Assembly: GCA_964250225.1 (NCBI GenBank)
Contig: CAXUEY010000004.1
Coordinates: 9,999 to 73,998 of the forward strand
Direction: 5' to 3'
DNA: 64,000 nt
Source of the DNA: Paraktedonobacter sp964250225
Lineage (GTDB): Bacteria > Chloroflexota > Ktedonobacteria > Ktedonobacterales > Ktedonobacteraceae
How positions within the stretch are numbered: position 1 is the first letter of the stretch; each line of letters begins with the position of its first letter. The notes below the pieces were generated by a model. That model was given only the letters and a program-made list of their open reading frames with translations. It made no database searches and was not told the origin of the DNA. The position numbers were made by a program, and so were the translations under genes. Shown in pieces: positions 1 to 8,509 of this stretch.

Positions 1-2
1 CG

Positions 3-299
3 CGGACCAACGCCTACATCCTCCCAGAGCTCATTCAACAGACGGAATTGGGCGTGCCGCTGACGTGGTCCAGCTATCTTGGCGTGGAGGACCATGAAGC
101 CGGAACGCTTCCGCTCAACGATGTGCTCACGTCCGACCACGAGTTCGCAAAAATAGACGGCCTCTTCGCTGCCGGACCTTCCACATTCCCCCGTATGGGG
201 GCGGCAAATCCTACATTGACCACACTCGCTTTAGCGCGGCGCCTGGCGCATGTGCTAGCGGATCGAGTAACCAGGGGCTGTGCCCAGGAGTTTATCTGA
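3..299 (+). CDS. GMC-family FAD oxidoreductase, C-terminal fragment
   Basis: The frame is open from the left edge, so only the last 98 codons are present. The end has the C-terminal signature of glucose-methanol-choline oxidoreductases: a DGLFAAGPSTFPR stretch (the usual 'GLyvaDaSvfPt' strand) followed by GAANPTLTTLALARRLA, where the conserved Asn-Pro next to the flavin is kept. Family members oxidise alcohols with FAD; in neomycin and butirosin clusters a GMC enzyme (Neo11/BtrQ) oxidises an aminoglycoside 6'-hydroxyl before transamination. The stop TGA overlaps the ATG of the next gene, an aminotransferase, by one base, so an oxidation-transamination pair is a reasonable inference. The substrate cannot be read from this fragment. 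Confidence 0.8.
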   Translation, partial: RTNAYILPELIQQTELGVPLTWSSYLGVEDHEAGTLPLNDVLTSDHEFAKIDGLFAAGPSTFPRMGAANPTLTTLALARRLAHVLADRVTRGCAQEFI

Positions 300-1447
300 T
301 GAAAAGCATTACCAACAGAAGGGCATCGGCGTCGTTATCTGCATTGCAGCGGCGCCTGCTGATCGCTGAACACAACCCGGACGAGAACTGGCTCAACCTG
401 GCGGAAAACGTTCCTCAGTGGCCTGTCGGCGAGGAACCAGAAGCGCGTGTGGCTTTTGCCGGACCTGAAGCCTACTGCTATGCGCGATCACAAGGAATCC
501 CTGAACTGATCGAGGCCATTGTGGACCGGGAAACAGCGGCCTCAGCAAGTAGTTTTATACAGCCTGAGAACGTTGCTATCTCGGCAGGGGGAATGCACGC
601 TCTGGGCATTGTACTGCGCGAATGCATGGCGCGTGGATATCGTAAAGCTATCTACGCCATCCCGACGTTTATCGGTGTGCATAGCGCTATGGTGGCCGCT
701 GGATTATCAGTATGTCCCCTGCCGCTCACTTTCACCGAGGCTGATTGGAACCTGCTAAGCGCGGCTTGTACCGAACCGTTGATAGTGTATCTCAATTTGC
801 CTCATAATCCCACCGGACATATTGCCACACGACCCTACCTGGCAATGCTTGCCGAGTTCGCAGCCACACACGAGGTCATGGTGGTGTACGACGCGGTGTA
901 TGACTCTTTTGTCTTTGGAGAGGATAGTGTGCCGACGCCCATCGACTGGGCGGTCAGCAGTTCCAATGTCATCATTGTCAATTCAATGTCCAAGAACTTC
1001 GGTCGCCCAGGTGATCGCATCGGGTGGATCATCGCGCGTGAAGATGTCATCGACCGCGTTCTACCACGTATCGAGTGGGAAGCTGTTTGCATCAATCCCA
1101 GGGCCCAGTTGACGGCTGCATCCATCATACGCAAGGGGAATGGCCCATTAGTCCAGGCCGTGCAGAACGGACGCGAGGCATTTCGCCAGAGCGCCCAGGA
1201 TCATCCGGTCCTCAACGTTGCCCTTCCCGCGGGAGGTACCCAGCTCTGGCTCGACCTGGGTGTCGGCGATATTGAAAGCGTGGCCGATTACGCACTTATG
1301 AAGCACCATGTGATCTTGACGACATCGGCGAACTACGCGCCCAATCTCCAGGGTTTTATCCGCTTTCCCACGGGGCTCCCTTCCGCACTTATCATACAAG
1401 GCGTCCAAAAGATTGAGCGCATTCTAAGTGAATGGGGGCAGCGATGA
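299..1447 (+). CDS. PLP-dependent aminotransferase, class I/II fold
   Basis: This 382-residue protein is a fold-type I aminotransferase of the aspartate/histidinol-phosphate type. Visible motifs are NLPHNPTGH (the NPTG motif), VVYDAVYDSF (Asp and Tyr that hold the PLP ring), and SMSKNFGRPGDRIGW, in which Lys232 should form the Schiff base and the following Arg should bind phosphate. Length is normal for the family. Known 2-deoxy-scyllo-inosose aminotransferases (BtrS/NeoB) belong to the DegT/DnrJ family, which this is not. It may therefore act on an amino-acid precursor or on a product of the preceding oxidoreductase; a DegT-type enzyme could lie left of the window. Its 3' end overlaps the next gene as ATGA. 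Confidence 0.85.
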   Translation: MKSITNRRASASLSALQRRLLIAEHNPDENWLNLAENVPQWPVGEEPEARVAFAGPEAYCYARSQGIPELIEAIVDRETAASASSFIQPENVAISAGGMHALGIVLRECMARGYRKAIYAIPTFIGVHSAMVAAGLSVCPLPLTFTEADWNLLSAACTEPLIVYLNLPHNPTGHIATRPYLAMLAEFAATHEVMVVYDAVYDSFVFGEDSVPTPIDWAVSSSNVIIVNSMSKNFGRPGDRIGWIIAREDVIDRVLPRIEWEAVCINPRAQLTAASIIRKGNGPLVQAVQNGREAFRQSAQDHPVLNVALPAGGTQLWLDLGVGDIESVADYALMKHHVILTTSANYAPNLQGFIRFPTGLPSALIIQGVQKIERILSEWGQR

Positions 1448-3651
1448 GCAGAACAAAGAATCAACATGACACACGCTCTATCGCTATGGAGACCCTCGCA
1501 ACCATACTCGGTATCTCTTCGGCAACCCTCACCTGGGGAATCCATTGTATCGCAGAACACCTGTCTCACATCCCCTGTGCTGCCGATACAATTTCAACTC
1601 GTGACTTGCCTGCTCATCTTGGGACTCAGGCGCTCTCCTGGTTCGCGACTCTTCCTGAAGCTCCTGCATATCTCCAGGTAGATCCCGTCATCGAATCGAG
1701 AGTAGTCCATTACCTGATGGCGGAATCGGAGGCCGTGGTGGGCGATCTCCTCGCTGTAGGCAGCGGGCTGGTATCCTGCGATGTACAGGCAGAACGCGAT
1801 GGCGTTGAAAGTGGTGCCCTTATGTCGCCCGGAGTTATGAAAGCCCTGCTGGCGGCAACGGCCCATTCACATGGGCGGAGCACAAGAACACTCAAGAGCG
1901 TCTCCGCATTGTTTGTCGAGCAGGCCGCCGCATACCCGGACCGACAAGCGCTTGACTGCGTCGATGCAACCATGACGTTCGCAACCCTTGAGGTCCGCAC
2001 AAGGGTTCTCGCCCGACGGCTTGTAGAACGTGGGGTTGGCCGAGATACCATTGTTGCGGTCGTCGCTCCACGAGAAACAGCCCTGGTTGAGGCGCTTCTT
2101 GCCATCTGGCGCGCGGGTGCAGCCTTTCTGCTCCTCGACCCTCACGAGCCTCGCGACCTCACCCGCTATAAGCTTGAGGCCGCCAGAGCGCGTCTCATTA
2201 TGTGCCATCCCGCCTTTGCCTCCGAGTGGAACCACGCGGAGCAGCCTCTTCTCATTCTGGACAGCGCTTCCCTCTCCGAGGATACCGAAGACTGTGCCCT
2301 GCCGGAAGTCACAGGGCACGATCTAGCCTATGTGGTTTTTACGTCAGGGTCGACTGGCCGTCCTAAAGGGACAATGATCGAGCATGGCGGGCTCGCAGAG
2401 CACATCGCTACTCAACTCGCTCCCCTCTATGATGCGGTATCAATGCCTGGCGCTGCCCTCCGCGTTGGCGGGGCCGCTCCGGTGAGCTTCGACTCATTCA
2501 TTGATCAGGTATTGCCAATGGTCGCTCTCGGCCACACCCTTGTTTTGTTCGATGAGCATGGACGCGTCACACCCGACAGTTTCCTCGACCGAGGTCCGTC
2601 CTCGGTCGACGTCGTTGACTGTACTCCCTCGCAATTGACTGTTCTTGTGGATCAGGGGCTGCTGGAACGCCAGGCACCTCTGAGCCTCATCGTATTCGGC
2701 GGCGAGAATCCCAACCAGCACACATGGGACCGGGTGCGAAAAAGCGGGGTGCCTGCTACCAGTATCTACGGGGCCACCGAGTGTACGGTCGGGTCAATGG
2801 CCGCCCACGTCCACGAAGGCGGACAAATCAGCCTCGGCTTCCCGTCTGGATCAGCAAGTGTGTATGTGTTGGACGAGTCTGGACACGTTGTGCCGCCGGG
2901 AATTGTTGGAGAGATCTACCTGGCGGGCCCCGGAGTTGGCCGAGGATTTACCGGCTCGCCGCGCGAAACTGCTCACGTGTTTGTCCCGGACCCTTTCAGC
3001 CAGTGCCCTGGGTCTCGCATGTACCGCACAGGTGACCTGGCAAGCATGGGCTCCTGCGGGTGCTTGTACTTCTGTGGACGCCGCGATGACCAGGTCAAGG
3101 TCCGGGGCTTTCGCGTCGAACCCGGCGAGGTGGAGGCCGCGCTCACTTCGGTGCCTGGCGTCCACCAGGCAGTTGTCATTCCTGTTCCCTATCGCGGCGC
3201 GGCGACTCATCTCGTGGCCTTTCTGGTCGGCTCGCCAGACCTGGCCTGGCCGAAAATCAGGCAAAGTATCGCCCACCGTCTTCCTGCCTATATGCTGCCC
3301 GCGCGCGCGATCCAATTGGATGCTTTACCGCTCACACACAATGGAAAGGTCGACCGCCTGGCCCTGGCGAATTTGGACACTGTCGCGTCTTGCTCGTCTG
3401 CTCCTGAACTGCCAGCCAACGATCTTGAGAAGCGGGTTCGCGACATCTGGCAGGATGTCCTGAAGCGTGAGTCGGTTGGCGTTGTCGATAACTTCGAGGC
3501 TATTGGTGGCCACAGCCTGACAATCATAGAGATTATCAGGCGGCTCCAGGCTACCTTCCCTCACCACTTCGATGTCAGATCCGCCCTCGCTTCCCAGACG
3601 GTCCGTGAGATGGCCGCCGTGCTGGTACAAGCCGAAAATTCTCTCAGATAG
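1444..3651 (+). CDS. NRPS adenylation-PCP didomain protein
   Basis: Starting at the ATG that overlaps the previous stop (ATGA) gives 735 residues. Residues 1 to about 155 match nothing I recognise. Then comes a full adenylation domain: FTSGSTGRPKG near 299, FDSFIDQ (A4), YGATECTVGS (A5), YRTGDLA (A7), GRRDDQVKVRGFRVEPGE (A8), NGKVDR near 632 (A10). A carrier domain follows, with GGHSL (Ser691 for phosphopantetheine). Aligning by eye to GrsA, the pocket reads D-S-D-D-I-F-I-V-G. Asp235 is kept for an alpha-amino acid, and two further Asp residues suggest a cationic side chain, which is inference. No C or TE domain is fused. It lies 8 bases before the cyclase gene. Confidence 0.9.
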   Translation: MSRTKNQHDTRSIAMETLATILGISSATLTWGIHCIAEHLSHIPCAADTISTRDLPAHLGTQALSWFATLPEAPAYLQVDPVIESRVVHYLMAESEAVVGDLLAVGSGLVSCDVQAERDGVESGALMSPGVMKALLAATAHSHGRSTRTLKSVSALFVEQAAAYPDRQALDCVDATMTFATLEVRTRVLARRLVERGVGRDTIVAVVAPRETALVEALLAIWRAGAAFLLLDPHEPRDLTRYKLEAARARLIMCHPAFASEWNHAEQPLLILDSASLSEDTEDCALPEVTGHDLAYVVFTSGSTGRPKGTMIEHGGLAEHIATQLAPLYDAVSMPGAALRVGGAAPVSFDSFIDQVLPMVALGHTLVLFDEHGRVTPDSFLDRGPSSVDVVDCTPSQLTVLVDQGLLERQAPLSLIVFGGENPNQHTWDRVRKSGVPATSIYGATECTVGSMAAHVHEGGQISLGFPSGSASVYVLDESGHVVPPGIVGEIYLAGPGVGRGFTGSPRETAHVFVPDPFSQCPGSRMYRTGDLASMGSCGCLYFCGRRDDQVKVRGFRVEPGEVEAALTSVPGVHQAVVIPVPYRGAATHLVAFLVGSPDLAWPKIRQSIAHRLPAYMLPARAIQLDALPLTHNGKVDRLALANLDTVASCSSAPELPANDLEKRVRDIWQDVLKRESVGVVDNFEAIGGHSLTIIEIIRRLQATFPHHFDVRSALASQTVREMAAVLVQAENSLR

Positions 3652-3659
3652 GAGTAACC

Positions 3660-4862
3660 ATGATCGGAAAACTACAATCTCGCCCTAAACAGTTGCTGAC
3701 CGATTGGAACTCGCGCGAAATCGATCTTGGAGGAGTCACGTACCCGTACTATTTTGGTTACGACTGCCTACCACAACTCGCCGACGCGCTTGTCAGCTTT
3801 GAACCAGACCTGATCCTGCTCGTTACCGATGACAATGTGTTCAAGCTCCACGGAGCTGACCTGCTGGCTTCGCTCACCCCCCTTGTGCGAGTCGAGGTAC
3901 TGAGCACCACTCCAGGGGAGGGAGCCAAGTCAAGTCAGATCCTGACGGCCCATCTGGAGCGCGCTATCGCAGTGGGGGCAAGCCGTCGCTCTCTGGTCGT
4001 CTCCTTCGGGGGTGGGGTTCCCGGCAATCTGGCAGGTGTGATTGCCGCACTGTTGTACCGGGGTATCCGCCTCGTCCACATTCCTACCACGACTATGGCG
4101 GCTATGGACTCCACCATTTCGCTTAAACAAGCTATTAATAGTGCCAGGGGTAAAAACCACATTGGTACCTATCATGTCCCAGAATGCGTCATCAGCGATG
4201 TCAAGTTGATGCAGACCCTCCCCGACCGTGAGATCAGATCCGGGCTGAGTGAGGCCATCAAAAACTGCCTTGCGATCCGTCCAGAGGATATTCCACAGAT
4301 GCGAATGCTTCTTGCCTCGGGTCAGTTCACCTCGTCCGAGTCGCTCTTGTGGCTTCTGGACAAGGGTATTCAGGCGAAAACAACTGTCACGATGGGCGAC
4401 GCCCGCGAACAGCGAGGTGGGCTGATCCTGGAATACGGGCACACGGTAGGTCACGCCATTGAGATATGCGACCACAAGCTCAAAGGAACGGGGAGTATCT
4501 CGCATGGAGAAGCGGTGGCTTTGGGTATGCTCGCCGCCGCGCATATCTCTTCAACATGGTGCGGCCTGTCCGCAGAGGTTGTGCGTCTCCACTACGAACT
4601 ACTCGTTGACCTGCTAGGCGCCCCGGCGACGATCCCGGAAGGTGTTACCGTCGAGCAGGTGATGCAACGGATATTGGTGGATAATAAGCGCGGATATTTC
4701 AAGGTAGCGCAGAACGAGGTGGCTATGGTCCTCCTCCGTAGCCTGGGAAACCCGGCTACGACAACGTTCCTTCCCCTGGTCGCTGTTCCTTTGGCTCTCG
4801 TTGAACAGAGCGTTGAACATCTGATGTCCCCTATGGAAAGGAGGAAATATGAGCAGCAGTGA
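3660..4862 (+). CDS. 2-deoxy-scyllo-inosose synthase (sugar phosphate cyclase)
   Basis: This 400-residue protein belongs to the dehydroquinate-synthase superfamily. It most resembles 2-deoxy-scyllo-inosose synthases such as BtrC, which convert glucose 6-phosphate to 2-deoxy-scyllo-inosose with NAD+ and a divalent metal. Shared blocks are GGGVPGNLAGV, HIPTTTMAAMDSTISLKQA, RGKNHIG (Lys165), SEAIKNCLAI, EYGHTVGHAIE and SHGEAVALGM (metal ligands), and DNKRGY. The last block is typical of DOI synthases, whereas dehydroquinate synthases carry a DKK-type block. An AGGAG ribosome site precedes the ATG. The gene overlaps the following PCP gene by 14 bases. This enzyme is the main evidence that the cluster makes an aminocyclitol. 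An epi-valiolone synthase is less likely because GGVCTD-type motifs are absent. Confidence 0.87.
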   Translation: MIGKLQSRPKQLLTDWNSREIDLGGVTYPYYFGYDCLPQLADALVSFEPDLILLVTDDNVFKLHGADLLASLTPLVRVEVLSTTPGEGAKSSQILTAHLERAIAVGASRRSLVVSFGGGVPGNLAGVIAALLYRGIRLVHIPTTTMAAMDSTISLKQAINSARGKNHIGTYHVPECVISDVKLMQTLPDREIRSGLSEAIKNCLAIRPEDIPQMRMLLASGQFTSSESLLWLLDKGIQAKTTVTMGDAREQRGGLILEYGHTVGHAIEICDHKLKGTGSISHGEAVALGMLAAAHISSTWCGLSAEVVRLHYELLVDLLGAPATIPEGVTVEQVMQRILVDNKRGYFKVAQNEVAMVLLRSLGNPATTTFLPLVAVPLALVEQSVEHLMSPMERRKYEQQ

Positions 4863-5094
4863 GCTTGTAGAGAACACAAGGAAAATCTGGGAGGAGGCGC
4901 TGAAGATCCCCGTGAAGGACACCACCGACTTCTTCTGGGAGGGCGGCCATTCATTTATGGCGCTTGATATTATCGTCCAAACTGGAGAGGTGCTGCACGC
5001 TCAGGTTCCGCTGCGGTTGCTGTTCGACCACTCCCGCTTCGATGACTTCGTCGCGGCCCTTGAAGATCTCATACATGCGGAGAAGGGCCAATGA
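4849..5094 (+). CDS. Free-standing peptidyl carrier protein
   Basis: The product has 81 residues, the size of one carrier domain. It has the phosphopantetheine site FFWEGGHSFMALDII with Ser35, followed by the helix III region VPLRLLFDHSRFDDFVAAL. A strong AAGGAGG sits 5 bases before the ATG and inside the end of the cyclase gene, so translation is coupled. Its frame, after the TGA stop, continues open for 31 codons straight into the next gene, a condensation protein. The two may once have been a single PCP-C protein. It presumably carries an amino-acyl group loaded by an adenylation domain in trans. Confidence 0.88.
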   Translation: MSSSELVENTRKIWEEALKIPVKDTTDFFWEGGHSFMALDIIVQTGEVLHAQVPLRLLFDHSRFDDFVAALEDLIHAEKGQ

Positions 5095-5195
5095 TGCACA
5101 TCGAATTCACCCGACCTGCCAATCATAGCCAGCGGGAAGATCAACATACGCGAACTTTCCGGCGCTCCAGGTACGAGGAGACCACTCATGGATAA
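5091..5195 (+). CDS. Possible 34-codon coupling ORF
   Basis: An ATG overlaps the stop of the carrier gene (ATGA), with a GGAGAAGGG just upstream, and opens 34 codons ending TAA 8 bases inside the condensation gene. The layout copies the coupled junctions of this operon. However, the predicted peptide is rich in His, Arg and Thr and has no recognisable motif. It may be a translational bridge or chance. Confidence 0.2.
   Translation: MMHIEFTRPANHSQREDQHTRTFRRSRYEETTHG
5095..5187 (+). other. In-frame open linker between PCP and C genes, A10-like remnant
   Basis: These 93 bases lie in the same frame as both flanking genes and contain no stop. Their translation includes DLPIIASGKINIREL, which resembles the end of an adenylation domain (LPxTxxGKxxRxxL, core A10). 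A single TGA at 5092-5094 separates the carrier from this stretch. The likely reading is a decayed or split PCP-linker-C protein. Confidence 0.4.
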
Positions 5196-6486
5196 CACAT
5201 TGATCGCTCCTGCATCCTTTCAGCAGATTGATCTCCTGCGTCAGATCAGCGAGCTTCCGGTATCTGCCGAGCAGTTCGATAGTGTCATGGTGTTCCAGCT
5301 TAATGGATGTTTGAACGTGCCCGCGCTAAGTGGCGCCATTGAGGATCTCGTGGAACGCCACCCGGCGCTTCGCACGACGATACACGCAACAGAGTCTGGC
5401 TTAAGGCAGGAGGTCAGTGCCGGACTGGTGCACCCGGTTATGGTCTCCCAAGCTGGGGAAACGAGCGTCGCGGAGGTAGTTCACGCGGCCCATGCCGCGC
5501 GGCTCTCCCCTGCCGAGGCAGCATCTGGAACTCCCCTTTTTCGCGCGGACATCGTTGTGCTCTACGATACGCATCTGCTCATTCTGAAGGTTCATCACCT
5601 CATTTCAGACGGCTGGTCGGATGCTGTCATGCTCCGCGATCTGTCGGAGTTCTACCGGGCTCGATTCGATAAACGCTCACCTGATCTCCCGAAACTCTCC
5701 CTGACCTACGCTGACTTCGCCCGGCAACAGCATGCGGACTGGCCCACGCTGCGAACGCGAGTCGTTGAACACTGGGCAACCCGGCTCGATGGCTATGCAG
5801 CAGACTATGTGGCCTGGCCCCGCCCTGCTGAGACGCCAGATGACCCGTATGAGTGTAAAGTTATTACGCGAAACGTGGACACCCGCGCAACTCGCGGAGT
5901 CTGCTGGTCCGCTCGAACCGGTCGTGTGACCCCTTTCCTGGTTCTCCTGGCTGCCACAGTGATGGCTATCGGAGATGTGACCGGCCAGTACGACCTGCTT
6001 GTCGGGTCGAACATGGCGAATCGCGAGGCCTTCGAAAAGCGCGATGTCATCGGCTACTTCACCAATACGCGCCTGATGCGCATCCATTTGGCTGCCGACA
6101 TGAACGTGGAAACCGCTGCAACCGTCGTTCGCGAGCAGTGGCTCGCGGGTGATGATTTCCGAGATGCCTACATTGACCAGGTTCTCGCTACTCTGGGTCG
6201 CCCCAGCGTCATAAAGATTGATGCTTTTGATCTGCTCCCATCGCTTGCCCAGGTTGGAAGGCTTGACCTCCCCGATATCATGGCGAGCAGCGTCCACTCG
6301 TCATTCGACTCTGGCCGGTTTCGCCACTGGCGTGACCTGAACATCACCTGGATACCAGATCAGGGCGGCTTTCGTAACGAGATCAGACACCGCCTGGCTG
6401 CCGTCGACCATGAGACGGCCACGGCCATTGCTGAGCGTACTATTACCCTCGTAACTCAGTTAGCTGGGAAGGAAGCGTCCATATGA
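5188..6486 (+). CDS. Stand-alone NRPS condensation domain protein
   Basis: This 432-residue protein is one condensation domain. It has the HHxxxDG motif as HHLISDGW (His136, His137, Asp141), YADFARQQ (C4), and VIGYFTNTRLMRIHL (C5). It should catalyse amide or ester bond formation between two carrier-bound groups, or between a carrier-bound acyl group and a soluble acceptor. The ATG has a GAGGAG 6 bases upstream, and an in-frame open linker connects it to the preceding PCP. The later NRPS protein at 15956 lacks an N-terminal C domain, so this one could act with it in trans. The C-terminal half is less like textbook C domains than the C domains at 15956 and 21163. Confidence 0.85.
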   Translation: MDNTLIAPASFQQIDLLRQISELPVSAEQFDSVMVFQLNGCLNVPALSGAIEDLVERHPALRTTIHATESGLRQEVSAGLVHPVMVSQAGETSVAEVVHAAHAARLSPAEAASGTPLFRADIVVLYDTHLLILKVHHLISDGWSDAVMLRDLSEFYRARFDKRSPDLPKLSLTYADFARQQHADWPTLRTRVVEHWATRLDGYAADYVAWPRPAETPDDPYECKVITRNVDTRATRGVCWSARTGRVTPFLVLLAATVMAIGDVTGQYDLLVGSNMANREAFEKRDVIGYFTNTRLMRIHLAADMNVETAATVVREQWLAGDDFRDAYIDQVLATLGRPSVIKIDAFDLLPSLAQVGRLDLPDIMASSVHSSFDSGRFRHWRDLNITWIPDQGGFRNEIRHRLAAVDHETATAIAERTITLVTQLAGKEASI

Positions 6487-7451
6487 TTCCTCTATTCGAC
6501 GCTCCAACACAGAACTGGCCAGCGTGGCTCAAAGCGTCGGCCGCTGCCATTCGGTTGAGCGTGCTCACCCACGGCGCAGCGGCGATCCGTGGCCTTCCGC
6601 TCAAAGATCCCGTCAACATGGTCCAGGCCAGAGACGCTCTCAACGTTCGCCCCTTTCACTCGGCAGAACGATTTGCACATCGGCAGGAGGAGGAGAACGA
6701 CATCGTCTCGCCTATTCGCTGGCCGGCAGAGCGGGAACTTTGCCCTTACCAGGAGGAAGCTTTCAGCATGGTGGTACCGGGCATCGTCCTCACCGGGTGT
6801 ATTCGGCCCCCAGACAACTGCGGAGAGGCCTTGCTTAGCGACGCGCGCCAGATATCCAGCTACCTGCCACGGGATCTCGACGAGCGAGTCAGGACCCATG
6901 GCTGGGTAATGACTCGCGTCTTCCACCCCCGCTTTGGCATATCCTGGCAAAACGCGTTTGGCTGTCTGAACCGCGAAGATCTGGCGTCTCTCCTCGCCTG
7001 TGAGAGGATAGCTCATGAGTGGCTCGACGACGGTACCTTACGCACCTCACGACAGCGGCCAGCCTTCCGCATCCATCCCATAACTGGCGAGGAGTGCTGG
7101 TTCAATCAGATGGCCTTCCTGAATCAGGGGAGCATGGAGCCTCGAGAAAGGGAACTACTATCACTGGCCTTTGGCGACGATCTGCCCGTAGACACCGCGC
7201 TGGGCGACGGACGACCGCTCTCCGCACTGGATCTTCTGGCTATCCAGGACGCCTACGACGCGACCACGACGAGGTTGAGATGGCGGGCTGGAGATTTGCT
7301 CATCGCGGACAATCTCCTCACCGCTCAGGGTAGGTGCTCCTTCACTGGAAGTGCAGAATATTGGGTTGCCTTTGGCGATCCCATACCATTCCACCCGCCC
7401 ATTAGAGAAACGAGTATTAAAAGCATGATGAAAGCGAGTACAGTACTATGA
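6483..7451 (+). CDS. SyrP/TauD-like protein with lost iron ligands
   Basis: The 322-residue protein has the shape of clavaminate-synthase/TauD-like non-haem iron dioxygenases of the SyrP type, which hydroxylate carrier-bound amino acids. Recognisable blocks are CPYQEEAFSMV, RPPDNCGEALLSDAR, GEECWFNQMAFLN and WRAGDLLIADNLLTAQGR. In active relatives the first and last blocks carry the iron triad as HxE and H (for example LHxE and AHGR). Here they read Tyr89-Gln-Glu91 and Gln282, so both histidines are missing while the glutamate remains. The frame is intact and coupled to both neighbours (ATGA), so this is not simple decay. It may be a non-oxidative or structural partner, or it may bind metal differently. 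Confidence 0.75.
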   Translation: MIPLFDAPTQNWPAWLKASAAAIRLSVLTHGAAAIRGLPLKDPVNMVQARDALNVRPFHSAERFAHRQEEENDIVSPIRWPAERELCPYQEEAFSMVVPGIVLTGCIRPPDNCGEALLSDARQISSYLPRDLDERVRTHGWVMTRVFHPRFGISWQNAFGCLNREDLASLLACERIAHEWLDDGTLRTSRQRPAFRIHPITGEECWFNQMAFLNQGSMEPRERELLSLAFGDDLPVDTALGDGRPLSALDLLAIQDAYDATTTRLRWRAGDLLIADNLLTAQGRCSFTGSAEYWVAFGDPIPFHPPIRETSIKSMMKASTVL

Positions 7452-8509
7452 CAACACTAGAACACCGGCTCACCGAGGCGATGCAGCCCGCCCGTAGCTA
7501 CTTCCTGGCCCAGGTGATCGAGTTTGGTCTGCGCTCCGGACTCTTCGAACGGATCGAGAGCCACCCAGGGGAGCCTGTTACCGCCCTCGGGCACGCTCTG
7601 GGATATACAGTACCCCGGCTGACCGGGTTGCTCCGCTATCTCGCTGCCGAGGGGGTCGTCTTCAATGTCCAGGCGCCCTCACTGACCCAACGGGGACGAG
7701 ATTTCATCCAGTTCAGACCGTGGTACGAACTACTGATTGGTGGCTATGGCTCAACCCTGCTCGAACTCCCCGCAGTTCTATCAGATCCAACGCACTACGC
7801 TTCGCGCAACGGTACGATGGTTGGCAAGGGAAGCTGCGGTATCAGCCGATATGACGCGATTCCGCTTGTGAAACGTTTGCTGGGGCTGCTTCCAGCGGAC
7901 ATCACCACTCTGGTCGATCTTGGCTGCGGCGACGGCATGTTCCTGCTCGATCTCTGCGAGACTGCTGATATGTGCGGCATTGGCGTCGACTCATTTGCAC
8001 CAAGTATCGAAAGGGCCAAAAAAAAGGCCCTGGAGCGCGGACTCGCAGACCGCGTTAGCTTCGTGGCCGCGCAGGCGGAGGAATTCGTCCGTTCACTCCC
8101 CCCAGGTGGCATAGCTCCCTGCTTCATCGCGGGCTTCTCATTACAGGAGATTCTGGAGCAGAAAGGATATGACGCCGTCGTCTCTCTTGTCCGGACGGTG
8201 CTCGAACCTGAGGGGGCTCATCTTGTCGTGATTGAAGTCGATCATCGTCCCGAGGATCCCCGCATTATGCAGCATGGCCTCGGCCTCGCCTACTACAACC
8301 CGTATTACCTCATGCACCAGGTAACCGAGCAACGCCTGGAGGTGACGGAGTTCTGGCAGACGCTGTTCGTGAAGGCTGGTGTCGAGATGAAGGCTCTCTT
8401 CACTACCGATCCAGAGGTCGACTCCACTGGTTTAGAGCTTGGTTTCCTGCTGGCAGGCTCGATTGCTAAGGCCCCTTTGGAGTCTATAACACAGAAGGAG
8501 TATGCATGA
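7448..8509 (+). CDS. SAM-dependent class I methyltransferase
   Basis: This protein has 353 residues: an N-terminal helical part with a winged-helix look (about 1-110), then a Rossmann domain with motif I VDLGCGDGMFLLDLC near residue 157 and an acidic GIGVDSFAPS strand. The arrangement resembles O-methyltransferases of secondary metabolism that dimerise through the N-terminal helices. The acceptor (cyclitol hydroxyl, amine or peptide) is not apparent. The gene begins with ATGA overlapping the previous stop and ends in ATGA with the ABC transporter, so it belongs to the same operon. Confidence 0.82.
   Translation: MTTLEHRLTEAMQPARSYFLAQVIEFGLRSGLFERIESHPGEPVTALGHALGYTVPRLTGLLRYLAAEGVVFNVQAPSLTQRGRDFIQFRPWYELLIGGYGSTLLELPAVLSDPTHYASRNGTMVGKGSCGISRYDAIPLVKRLLGLLPADITTLVDLGCGDGMFLLDLCETADMCGIGVDSFAPSIERAKKKALERGLADRVSFVAAQAEEFVRSLPPGGIAPCFIAGFSLQEILEQKGYDAVVSLVRTVLEPEGAHLVVIEVDHRPEDPRIMQHGLGLAYYNPYYLMHQVTEQRLEVTEFWQTLFVKAGVEMKALFTTDPEVDSTGLELGFLLAGSIAKAPLESITQKEYA

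Noticed and set aside
3660..4862. Housekeeping dehydroquinate synthase
   Set aside because: The DNKRGY block, the KQA helix and cluster position fit deoxyinosose synthase; no other shikimate genes are nearby.
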